A DNA stretch of 64,000 bases, taken from the NCBI RefSeq assembly GCF_030384665.1, contig NC_083679.1:1-64000 (forward strand), written 5' to 3'. How positions within the stretch are numbered: the stretch's first letter is position 1; each line of letters begins with the position of its first letter. The position numbers and the translations under genes are program-made. The notes below the pieces were generated by a model, which ran no database searches, was not told the origin of the DNA, and saw only the letters and a list, made by a program, of their open reading frames with translations. This DNA comes from Lodderomyces elongisporus (taxonomy: Eukaryota; Ascomycota; Pichiomycetes; Serinales; Debaryomycetaceae). Below, one piece after another: positions 21,580 to 30,745 of the stretch.

Positions 21580-22272
21580 ATGGTCGAACCAATTATTTCA
21601 CCCTCAATTCTTGCATCCAACTTTGCTGATTTGGGATGCAGCTGTAAAAGAGTAGTCGACACCGGAGATGTCGATTGGTTACATTTGGATGTCATGGATG
21701 GCCACTTTGTTCCAAACATCTCGTTTGGACCACCAGTGATTGAGAGTTTAAGAAAACAGTTTCCAAGAGACAGCAACAAGCCCATTGTGTTTGATTGCCA
21801 CATGATGGTTTCGGACCCAGAGGAATGGATTGAGGCCATTGCCAAAGCTGGTGGAGATTCGTACACTTTCCATTACGAAGCAACCAAGGACCCCGCTTCA
21901 GTCATTGCCAAGATCAAGAAACATGGATTGAAAGCAGCAATGGGTATCAAACCAAACACACCAATTGATGTTGTTTACCCATTTGCAGACGATTTAGATA
22001 TGGTATTGGTCATGACCGTTGAACCAGGTTTCGGTGGTCAAAAGTTTATGGCCGATATGATGCCAAAAGTTGAGACTTTGAGACAGAAATACCCACACTT
22101 GAACATCGAAGTCGATGGTGGTTTGGGTAAGGATACTGTTAAGCCCGCGGCAGTTGCAGGAGCTAATGTGATTGTTGCTGGTACATCGGTATTCAAGGCA
22201 GAGAATCCAAAAGAAGTGACACAATTCTTAAAGAAAACTGTAGAAGAAAGCATATTAGCTAGATCTAAATAG
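21580..22272 (+). CDS. RPE1: D-ribulose-5-phosphate 3-epimerase
   Basis: A 230-aa TIM-barrel enzyme of the non-oxidative pentose phosphate pathway that interconverts ribulose-5-phosphate and xylulose-5-phosphate in the cytosol. The family signatures are intact: [12 protein letters not shown] at the N-terminus, [17 protein letters not shown] (metal ligands and catalytic Asp), [19 protein letters not shown] and [11 protein letters not shown] (second catalytic Asp and phosphate loop). The length is standard. Codon use is strongly biased to TTG for Leu, as expected for a well-expressed yeast gene. The ATG at 21580 fits the conserved N-terminus. Confidence 0.97.
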   Translation: MVEPIISPSILASNFADLGCSCKRVVDTGDVDWLHLDVMDGHFVPNISFGPPVIESLRKQFPRDSNKPIVFDCHMMVSDPEEWIEAIAKAGGDSYTFHYEATKDPASVIAKIKKHGLKAAMGIKPNTPIDVVYPFADDLDMVLVMTVEPGFGGQKFMADMMPKVETLRQKYPHLNIEVDGGLGKDTVKPAAVAGANVIVAGTSVFKAENPKEVTQFLKKTVEESILARSK

Positions 22273-22686
22273 ACTAAACATCTAAAAAAAAAAAATTAAG
22301 AAAAGATGTAAAAACATAAAGTAAAAAAAACATGAACTGAAGAAGAACAAGAATAATAGTAGTAGTAGTGGTTATAATAAAAAATGCAACAAAGTTTTGT
22401 AAGAAATGACGTACAGGAGGGCCAAAGATTATCTTTTGTTACCTCAAGTACAACTTGTGGTTTGTAGTATGAATAGCTGAGAAAAACCACAAACAAACCA
22501 TTATGTCAAAAGTGGAAACAGGAGTTGGAGGCAGGGAGGGGGGGAGGAAGAAGGCAACAGGAAAGGTGCAATTCAAAAGAAAACAAAGCAGGTCAAATCA
22601 AATCAAATCAAAGACGGAGATAAAGATTGGTAACTTCCACTCTCTCATACCTTCATCAATTTTCACCACTAAAACATCCTTATGGA
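22273..22686. other. Convergent intergenic region RPE1/ALB1
   Basis: 414 bp, AT-rich, shared 3' flank. The short + frame at 22503-22712 is purine-rich and not supported as a gene. Confidence 0.55.
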
Positions 22687-23136
22687 TTAAAATGATTGCA
22701 CACCCAAAGTAGTGCCTTCTCCTGTTGGCAACACTGTTGGTCCATTCTTTTCAAAATTTTCAATCAAGTCCCACAATGCTTTTTTGACTTTGTCCAATCT
22801 TGATTTCTCCTTCATTTGCTTATCCATATCCATCATGAGTTCATCTTCTTGCTTTTGCGACAAGTACTTCTGGTTTCTAGCGATTTTCTTTGCTCTCTTT
22901 TTCGATAATGTGTTTGTTGTCATCACGGATTGCGACAGCGGGGTTTCACCGGTATATAAGGCCAAGGACTTGGAATCGGTAGGTCTTGGTGCAGTCAACG
23001 ACTTTGAAGCGTATCTGGAAGTAGAAGATCTAGTTTGGACCGATGAGCGTGCTGCTCTTTTCCTGCTTAGTGATCTTGCATGGCTCTGTGCCAACATCTT
23101 GATTTTTGGTTTGTTAATTGCATTTCTTCCAGCCAT
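22687..23136 (-). CDS. ALB1: Pre-60S shuttling factor Alb1
   Basis: A 149-aa basic protein matching yeast Alb1, which rides late pre-60S particles with Arx1 from nucleus to cytoplasm. Shared features are the N-terminal NAINKPKIKML segment, the central TNTLSKKRAKKIARNQKY, the acidic-to-basic DELMMDMD region, the KALWDLIEN helix and the terminal GEGTTLGVQSF. The length is slightly shorter than S. cerevisiae (175 aa). The first ATG of the frame gives the conserved N-terminus. It diverges from FAR1 over 1.5 kb. Confidence 0.93.
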   Translation of the reverse strand: MAGRNAINKPKIKMLAQSHARSLSRKRAARSSVQTRSSTSRYASKSLTAPRPTDSKSLALYTGETPLSQSVMTTNTLSKKRAKKIARNQKYLSQKQEDELMMDMDKQMKEKSRLDKVKKALWDLIENFEKNGPTVLPTGEGTTLGVQSF

Positions 23137-24647
23137 TTTTGCAGAAGGTAAAGAAAAAATTTGAAATAAGTTGTTTCTTGAGAAAAAAGGGGTGAAGAAA
23201 GACTATGTAGAACAACTATGTCTCGTTGAGCTTAATAATCTAAAAAGTATAGTTTTAAAGGTAGTCTTGTACATTATCAAAGCTTTTGGCATCTCTTCGC
23301 AAAATATTTAATGAGAATGCTTAATTTTTCATATGGTAGCATCGAGAGTTGGAATCATTATCATTACAACGATTATTTTTAACAAAGATTGCGTTATTCG
23401 CCTTATTTCGCTTAGAGCATTCTACGAGCTGGGTTGGATTGGTTTAACCAAGAAATTAAATCGTGAAAAGAGTGTTTTGTGAAATGCATGATTCTTGTTA
23501 AACGACTCTTAGCAAAAAAAAGCTCTATTTGTACAGGAGTAAAGCTATAAAATACCAATCGAGAATAAAGTTTGAACTTGCTGCCATTGTTGCTGCAGCT
23601 GCAGCTTATGAAGAAAAGGAAGAAGAAGAAGATGATGATGATTAAGAAAGAAGACAGAGTTCAGTTTCTGAAACATCACGTACATATAATTTTCTTTCTC
23701 CATTTCATTAAACATTTTTCTTTTGACAAGTGTCTGCCTGGATTTTAAATGTAGCGAACAACGTTACACTCGCCATTTTATATGTTAAAGATATAATATT
23801 GTGCTCCAACATTTTATTCGCACCATAAGGCGGCTGCCATCTCGTATAGTTTTTCAGTAAAAATAGTAAAATAAAAACTGAGGAGAAATAAAAAAAAGAA
23901 AATGGGACAAAAAATATGGACAAATACACTGTATGCCATTCCAGAGTAGACCAAATCAATAGTTTAGAAATATTTGTATGTCCTTTCAAGAGTGTAAAAT
24001 GCGTTAGCTCTGGAAGAGCTTTGGTAATGAAAACAATTATAAACTTTGATGGCTAAAAGGTTAGTGCTAGCCAGCCTGCGATTAAACAACGACGCTACCA
24101 TAACTCTACGTTTCAAATTCAATTAGTTATTGAGACCGGAATTATTTTGTTCGCGATGTACTCCACATTTCCATAAACTTTTTATTCTAAAATGTCAAAG
24201 GTAGAACCAAACTTTTGTAATACTCAAGTGGACAAGATATTATAATTGCAGAGTCATACCACAGCTTTGTGCTAAGAGATTTAATCACAATGAACACACG
24301 TTACACTATGATGTAACATAAAGAAACCCGCACTTTACCCCAACCTGTTCCTCATCCTCATCCTCCTTCTCCTTCTCATTCTCATTCTCGATTCTCCACC
24401 ATGCGCCAATAAACTGAGATAAATATTATAATTCGTTTTTTTAAGCCAGTTGAAATTTTCTTTTATTTTTGACGGTCCCAAGTAAATGGACAAGGTATTT
24501 TTAGATGCTAAATCCTACTCAGTAGGTAATTTAATTTGCTAAAGATGGTTTATTCTTCATCGTACAATCCATTACCACTACTGGATATCAAGAGTTATCT
24601 GTACAGATAACAACAACAACACCAATTACAACAACAATAATAACAAA
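23137..24647. other. 1.5-kb divergent region ALB1/FAR1
   Basis: The long upstream region of FAR1. It contains a 49-codon ATG frame (23334-23483) and an open frame without ATG (23502-23642) ending in AAAAAYEEKEEEEDDDD. Neither has recognisable homology. A pyrimidine-rich TTCTCATC-type repeat lies near 24340-24390, and the palindrome at 24594-24611 is listed separately. Confidence 0.5.
24594..24611. promoter_or_regulatory. 18-bp perfect palindrome GTTATCTGTACAGATAAC upstream of FAR1
   Basis: It ends 36 bp before the FAR1 ATG, so it is either a core-promoter operator or a 5'-UTR hairpin. It contains two inverted GATAA half-sites around a TGTACA centre, and shares an identical 14-bp palindromic core with 1133-1146. 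No known factor is assigned. Confidence 0.6.
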
Positions 24648-27600
24648 ATGTCGAGAAAAAGAGTCTCGTGGCGAGACAAACTAAAGAGGAATTCAAAGTC
24701 CTTACCACCAACTCCGACAACTCCAACAACTCCGATGGCTCCGACAACACTGGCAACGCCAGTAACGCCAACCTCGCCAGTCAACTCTTCTAGCCCAACC
24801 AGATCCACAAGTTCAATCACTCCCACAAGGTCCACAATTAAACTGAAATTGTCATTTTCACCACAGCAATCCGTGCGAAGCGACCGCTTTTCACCTCAAC
24901 TGTTCCTGTTTCTGTTGCTGCCACCACCACCACCACCACCACCATGTACTTCAGATGCAGTATCCTTCGACTCGAGAATGTCTGGGCAAAGTAGTCTGAA
25001 GCCTTCAAGAATGTCATTTTTGTCACAGGACAGTGTTCGTGTTGTTGAACCACAACGATACGATTATGCCAATTGTTGTTTCTGCGAAGACTCTTTAACT
25101 ATAACGTTGCCGGGTGAAGTAGTATTACATTTATTGTGCGATCATATCTGTCATAAGAATTGTTATGCATTAGTTTTGGACAAGTATGATCAAGAAAAGA
25201 GACCAATTTGCGGACAGTGCAAAATACACACAAAATGTCGAGAAGAAGAAGTGCATAGGGCTATAGTTGAGCAGTATTTGTCGTGCCATGATGATGTGCC
25301 AGATATCGAAGAAGAACCAGATGAGGAACTTGAAGAGGAATTAGATGAAGCACTAGTGGATAGGAAAGGAAAGGGGAAAGTGGAAATAGAAATGGAGACG
25401 GAGATGGAGATAGAAGCGGGGGAAATGGCGGAGATGGATGGAGGACAAGAGAAGAAAACAACAGACAAACCACAGATAAATGCAAAAAGAGTTAAATGCG
25501 GTGGTAATCACCTGAGAACTTCATCGATTATGTCCTATGAAAATGAATCAGACAATGCAGAAAATGAAGTATTTTCTCCCGCGGGACCACTACCTTCAAA
25601 CGATCCGATTGGATCACCACCATTGCTGGTTAGTTTTCCACCATTGATTGCTGAAGGGTACGAGGAATACGTTTATCGACCTTCAATAACGTTTTCAAGT
25701 GAAACGGCAGAAGTCAGGGTGGGGGGAGAACTGGATGAGATAAGTTACATATTGAATATCAAGCCTCCGCCTATATACAACGAGTCATCATTAATGTCCA
25801 ATTTGCAAGATTATCAGATCCAGGCCAACGTAAATAGCTACATCAAACGACAATTGCAACTAGATTTTGACTTGGGCGATTTGGTGATATTTGACAATAT
25901 GCAGATTAGTGTTGATGGAATGAATTGGGATGACTCCAAGATTTATCTATTCAGCAACTATTTGCTACTTTACAATGACAAGACACTTGAAGGAATGATC
26001 TCAATAGCAGATGACTTGTGTTCAGTGACGTTTTATCATGGTATTCTTAATTTGAACCTTGCAGATGGTGCCTTACCAGAGTTGAACATCCGTAATAAAC
26101 TAACCGACGCATTGACTGAAAAATGGGCGTTTTATTTGAACCAAGTAAGAAATCAGCAAAATCCAGAAGTGAGTCTATTCCAATTCACGAGCACTTGCTG
26201 GTTAGAGTTGCAAGATGAATTTGAGATTCCAAGCAATCTTGCAAGGTTTTGCAAGTTATTATTGCATGGAGGCGAGCTTCTGTCAACGTATATTGCCAAA
26301 ATATTACCACCACCAAAACCTTTACCATTGAATTTAATCTTTGCCTGTCCGCTATATAACGCAACTGAGAGTATTACCAACAAAGAGTATACAAAATGGC
26401 TTCAGGATGTTTTAAAAACTGCGCTTGAATCTTTGAGGCCGCAATATGATTATTTAACTGTGATATTTCTTGGTGTTGATGCAGATAGACTGGCTGCGAA
26501 AGATTCACTGTTTGTATGTGCGCCATGTCAATGGGACGGTTGGGAGGAGTTTATTGATGAGATTGAAGTGGTATTGAAAAATTCATTTCACAGCATCGCT
26601 GAAGAGTTAAATGCTGCTCTAGGTAAGTGCCAAGCAATACTTTCTTTCCTTCCTAACAAATCCAGCTCAATCAACAAGTTGTTGTTTTTAGGTTTAGGGG
26701 CAAGCACAACAAGAGGAAAAAAACTGAATGAAAAAGAGACACAGGAAGGAAAAGAAAACAAAATTAGTGCACCTAGTCTCATTAATTATACAGAATTACT
26801 CGATACATTATCGGTCACAGTATTGAAAGTTGGATCACACGATCCAGCACTCAACGAGGCTCTTGATAAACTACCTTTAAAATTCGGAGGTGTACAACTA
26901 ATCCGTTTTGCCACTGCACTGAAACTTTTGGCATCGCTCGTGACAATCATCAGAGAGCACATACAACGAATTTGCATTCCTCGTTTGAGTATTCAACTTC
27001 GTGCATCCGAAGGTGTTTATGTCTCAAGTATTGAATCCCATGGGCTGATGACTAACCTCCAAGAAAAAGAGTATACAATTCAAGCGATTGATATTCTACC
27101 CAATAGTGAGATAAATACCATGGTCAAATTCAAACTTGGGCACATTGGTCTGCACTATCACGATACTGGCACCGTGTCAGTTTTCCATTACGCGGTTAAA
27201 TGGCTATTCAGTTCAAGTCTCGAAAAGACAGTGTACTCCAAGGTCCAGATGATGAATAAAATGACGACGACGACAATGATGGTACCGTCCCCTTCTACTA
27301 CGAAACTTATGGGAAGTACAGAAGATATTATTGGCAACCCGTTTATTGATTGCACTGACACATCTAGTGTGCTTTCAAGGATCAAGGACCCCTCTTACAT
27401 GGATATTCCTTTAATGCCACCACTCTCTCCAATTCGAGGCTCTTTATTTGCCAAACGTCAAGTAGAGTTGTTGGTTGTTAAAAAATTGAAAAAGGCAGTT
27501 GCTTTGAATGATGAGACAATTCTTGATGATTGTATATCGTTGATTCACAAAGAGTCATGTGGTAATTCTACTGGGTTTTTGGCAGCTGATTATAATAGTG

Positions 27601-27959
27601 ATGATGATAATGATGATGATAATGATGATGATAATGATGATGATAATGATGACAAGGAGGAGGAGAAGGAACATGTTAATTCGAAAGTAAAGAATGGAGC
27701 TAATGACAAACATGAAAGCCTGGAATTGATTTCCAGAGCATCCGAATCTGACGACAAAGCCTACTCAAGTATTGAGCTATTGACTGAGATAAAATATGCG
27801 TCGAATGGTCTTGAAACATATGTCGAGTTTTTAATTAGCCAAATAAGGCTAATAATCAGAAAACTTCATGCCAGTATCGGTGATGTCGAAACTGAGTCTG
27901 TCGGTGCTTCATCAGAGGCTTTAGATTATTGTCAAGATCTTATCTACGCTTTAATCTGA
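24648..27959 (+). CDS. FAR1: Far1/Ste5-family mating scaffold (Far1)
   Basis: A 1103-aa scaffold. In S. cerevisiae Far1 binds G-beta-gamma, polarises growth toward pheromone and inhibits the G1 CDK. The order is: a basic N-terminus (SRKRVSWRDKLKR, a possible membrane or nuclear signal), a Pro/Thr/Ser-rich stretch, a RING-H2 domain at about 143-195 (C143-x2-C146, CDHxCHxxC, CGQC) that in this family binds G-beta, an acidic linker, a PH-like domain at about 400-510 (GDLVIFDNMQISVDGMNW), and a vWA-like region at about 560-760 with WDGWEEFIDEIEVV. That last motif matches Far1 better than Ste5. The protein is longer than S. cerevisiae Far1 (830 aa), in part from a DDDN repeat near residue 985-1000. 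Four CTG codons in the polyproline region support the CUG-Ser code. Recalled C. albicans synteny also favours FAR1. Confidence 0.85.
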   Translation: MSRKRVSWRDKLKRNSKSLPPTPTTPTTPMAPTTLATPVTPTSPVNSSSPTRSTSSITPTRSTIKLKLSFSPQQSVRSDRFSPQLFLFLLLPPPPPPPPCTSDAVSFDSRMSGQSSLKPSRMSFLSQDSVRVVEPQRYDYANCCFCEDSLTITLPGEVVLHLLCDHICHKNCYALVLDKYDQEKRPICGQCKIHTKCREEEVHRAIVEQYLSCHDDVPDIEEEPDEELEEELDEALVDRKGKGKVEIEMETEMEIEAGEMAEMDGGQEKKTTDKPQINAKRVKCGGNHLRTSSIMSYENESDNAENEVFSPAGPLPSNDPIGSPPLLVSFPPLIAEGYEEYVYRPSITFSSETAEVRVGGELDEISYILNIKPPPIYNESSLMSNLQDYQIQANVNSYIKRQLQLDFDLGDLVIFDNMQISVDGMNWDDSKIYLFSNYLLLYNDKTLEGMISIADDLCSVTFYHGILNLNLADGALPELNIRNKLTDALTEKWAFYLNQVRNQQNPEVSLFQFTSTCWLELQDEFEIPSNLARFCKLLLHGGELLSTYIAKILPPPKPLPLNLIFACPLYNATESITNKEYTKWLQDVLKTALESLRPQYDYLTVIFLGVDADRLAAKDSLFVCAPCQWDGWEEFIDEIEVVLKNSFHSIAEELNAALGKCQAILSFLPNKSSSINKLLFLGLGASTTRGKKLNEKETQEGKENKISAPSLINYTELLDTLSVTVLKVGSHDPALNEALDKLPLKFGGVQLIRFATALKLLASLVTIIREHIQRICIPRLSIQLRASEGVYVSSIESHGLMTNLQEKEYTIQAIDILPNSEINTMVKFKLGHIGLHYHDTGTVSVFHYAVKWLFSSSLEKTVYSKVQMMNKMTTTTMMVPSPSTTKLMGSTEDIIGNPFIDCTDTSSVLSRIKDPSYMDIPLMPPLSPIRGSLFAKRQVELLVVKKLKKAVALNDETILDDCISLIHKESCGNSTGFLAADYNSDDDNDDDNDDDNDDDNDDKEEEKEHVNSKVKNGANDKHESLELISRASESDDKAYSSIELLTEIKYASNGLETYVEFLISQIRLIIRKLHASIGDVETESVGASSEALDYCQDLIYALI

Positions 27960-29045
27960 AATGATCATCTTATTGGCGCTTGTATTTTATTATTAAAAAA
28001 ATTTGTGAAAAGATCTACACTCTTTTTTTTGTTTTTTTTTTTGAATTATATTTTAACAATAATTGCCTATTCAGTCTTGTACCAACAAAGGTAATGAGAC
28101 TAAGTTTGTGGCAATTGCCTAAACTTCACCGTAGTTCCATGGAGTATACTGCGCCTCTCCTTTCATTTCTTTTAAAAGATTCAACTTCAACCAGAAATTA
28201 ATGATGTACCACGTATTGCCTCCTCACACACACACACACACACTCTTTCTCTGACTCTTTGACCTCACCACTTTCAACTTCAATCATCATAATGCATCAT
28301 TGATGGCTGGTTGTGTTTTTAAAAGATCGGCCAGGGGTTAGTTGGTCAAGTAGAAAACTTTGACAAGGCTTATCTCAAAGTTTCAAATCCCAGTTTCCCG
28401 ATTGTGTTTAAATTTTCCACCTTTGTTTCAGCGTCGCATGGCTTTGAAGTTTATTAGTCAAAAAAGTCATAGAGTTGTAAAGTTGCGAAAGGGGAGTCCC
28501 CACAGCCCCTTAACTTACAAACACCGAGAAAGTTTTGATTTTGTGTCATCGGCAAACTAAGTAACTGCTGTAATTTTCTTTATTCTTTTTTTTCTATTTA
28601 TTCTTTTTTTTCTATTTATTCTTTTATTCCTTTTTTTTGTTCTTTTGTTCTCTCTCTCTTTGTTTGTAACAAGTCTGTGCACAAGAGAAAAAAAATAAAT
28701 TAAAAATCAAAAATCAAAAAATGGCTGGCTGTTGCTGGTCTTTAGATCAGTCGAAAACAATCGGGATCAACTGAGATCACACTTTATCTGTTTAAGCGAA
28801 GATGAAATCATGGCTATGTGACGCAAAAGAACGTGTCAAAACTTTGAGTATAAATAGTAGGGAAAGTTTCTCATTTGAGATGATCGACAGTTGACTTGAC
28901 AATACATCAACCATTCTTTACCAATATAAAATATATACTACATATATATATATTAATATATATTTATATAAATTAAGGTTTAAACTTCAAAGTGCAAATA
29001 GTCAACGATAAGCTCAAAGTTCTTTCAAAATATACAAATACAATA
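27960..29045. other. 1.1-kb intergenic region FAR1 to wall-protein gene
   Basis: It holds CA repeats near 28226-28242, a TTCTTTTTTTTCTATTTA direct repeat near 28580-28625 and a TA-rich stretch near 28930-28975. A tRNA-like fragment was considered near 28330 and rejected. No gene seen. Confidence 0.55.
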
Positions 29046-29807
29046 ATGCCATCATTTTCATACATCACTGCTGCTACATTGGCACTTGCTATCATCAACA
29101 CCTCACACGCTGCTAACTTGGGTGGATTAGACGGTGTTCAACAGTCCACGGATGTAACAACCACTACTACTGGTGCTGAGACTAAGGCAGCAACAACTGC
29201 CACATCTGCAACAGTTCAGACCCAACAGTCACAACAAACTCAACAAACACAACAGTCACAACAAACACAACAGTCACAACAAACTCAACAGTCACAACAA
29301 ACTCAACAGTCACAACAAACTCAACAAACACAACAATCACAACAAACACAACAAACCCAGCAACAAAGTCAAGCTTCACAACCATCTGCTCAATCAATCA
29401 ATCTCTTATCTGCATCACAAACAGCAGTCTCCCAACATACACAAAGCAATCTTGTTGGTACAGAGATTAGCTCTACTGCTTCGGCCCAATCCACTGCTTC
29501 AGATGCTTCTCAGACTGCTTCATACAATCAATGGGGATTTACTGGTTCACAATCAGTATGGCTGGCCAATACTTTGACTACTTCAGGTGTCTCTGGAAGC
29601 GATAGTGCTAGCTCGGGATCAAGTGCTTCATCTGGTTCGGAATCTGGATCTTCTGACTCCAGTCTGGAATCAACCACCCACTCTGTTAATAGCACCTCTA
29701 GCGCTAACAGAGTAATGGGACTGGTGGGCGAAAAGAGCTTGTTCTGGAAACAAACAGCATTGGTTGGCGGTGTTGTGTGTGTGAGTGTTTTCTTTAACGT
29801 GTTATAG
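29046..29807 (+). CDS. Gln/Ser/Thr-rich secreted wall protein, probable GPI anchor
   Basis: A 253-aa protein I do not recognise as a named gene. Its layout is that of a small fungal wall protein: a signal peptide MPSFSYITAATLALAIINTSHA (cleavage after about residue 22), a Thr-rich segment, a Gln tract of QQTQ/QQSQ repeats (about 59-110, DNA 29220-29375), a Ser/Gly-rich segment (SGSSASSGSESGSS), and a C-terminal hydrophobic stretch (TALVGGVVCVSVFFNVL) that could be a GPI signal. The start is the ATG at 29046; an upstream in-frame GTG (28992) should not be used. The Gln repeat is built of 9- and 18-base DNA units and is likely to vary in length between strains. Confidence 0.8.
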   Translation: MPSFSYITAATLALAIINTSHAANLGGLDGVQQSTDVTTTTTGAETKAATTATSATVQTQQSQQTQQTQQSQQTQQSQQTQQSQQTQQSQQTQQTQQSQQTQQTQQQSQASQPSAQSINLLSASQTAVSQHTQSNLVGTEISSTASAQSTASDASQTASYNQWGFTGSQSVWLANTLTTSGVSGSDSASSGSSASSGSESGSSDSSLESTTHSVNSTSSANRVMGLVGEKSLFWKQTALVGGVVCVSVFFNVL

Positions 29808-30745
29808 ATGTTGGATATAGATACATTTATATGAAGGGATATGCCTCTATCCGTTGCATTCCATTTCGTTTCGTTTTGTTTTGTTCTCGTTTCGTTTTTG
29901 TTTAGCTTTACTACTTTTTGCATTTTTATCATTTACTAAAATACATAAAACAATTTGGCTAATAATTTACAGTGTAGTGTACTTTTTTTGTTCGTTTTTT
30001 TTTTTGTTGTTGTTGTTCTGTGGTTGCAAAGTGGGGTCATTAGAAGTACTGTTGCTCTAATTCTGGGATGATAAGGGCGGTTTGAAGCCATGATCGTGCA
30101 AGGCTCGACTTATTTTCCGCCGTCATTAAGTGCCCAAATCTGAAACAACAAGAGGAATCAGCCTTCACCCCGACCTCCTCCCCCACACTCACACATTTTC
30201 TCTATCTCTCTCTTTCTGCCCAATATTATTTCTTTTCTCTCCATATAGAATAACGTCAATATTGACACACAGAACAGGCATCAAAGATAAAAAATAATAA
30301 AAAAAAAGTTGACTCGGAAAAACAGAATTTCAAGTTATCCGATAATTTGATAATCTGATAATCTGATAACCTTTTGTACCCGTATTCTCTGATATTCCTA
30401 TCGCGCTGTTAGTAGTTTAGTCCAATTTCTTTTTTTTTCTTCTTTATTTTTTTACTTCGAAAAAAAAAGGGCGCGGATTCGGTCAATCGTCCCACAACAC
30501 ATAGACACACCTCTCTTTGCTCACCATACCTCCCCCTCACACTGACACACACACCAACAATCTCTCTCTCACACACTACCCCCCACCAACCCAACCCAAT
30601 TAATTGAAATCACATTTATTCACGAGCCTACCATATATCTGCTTTGCTTCTAGCTCCTGGTTTATTTAGAAACAAACATACACCCCTTCATCCAAAAAAA
30701 AAAATAAACAAAGTAGTGGACTGTGAGTAACATTTGTTTTGCAAA
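29808..30745. other. Intergenic region and KEX1 promoter
   Basis: T-rich 3' flank of the wall-protein gene, a four-copy GATA repeat (separate entry) and CA/CT-rich leader sequence before KEX1. No gene seen. Confidence 0.6.
30341..30372 (+). repeat. Four tandem 8-bp GATA-containing units upstream of KEX1
   Basis: Units are GATAATTT, GATAATCT, GATAATCT and GATAACCT. Together they create two overlapping ATCTGATAA sites (30353-30361 and 30361-30369). This may be a clustered GATA-factor binding site in the KEX1 promoter, or a chance microsatellite. Confidence 0.7.

Noticed and set aside
28330..28400. tRNA-like stretch with a TTCAAATCC T-loop resemblance
   Set aside because: The T-stem and acceptor stem do not pair and no anticodon arm can be drawn.
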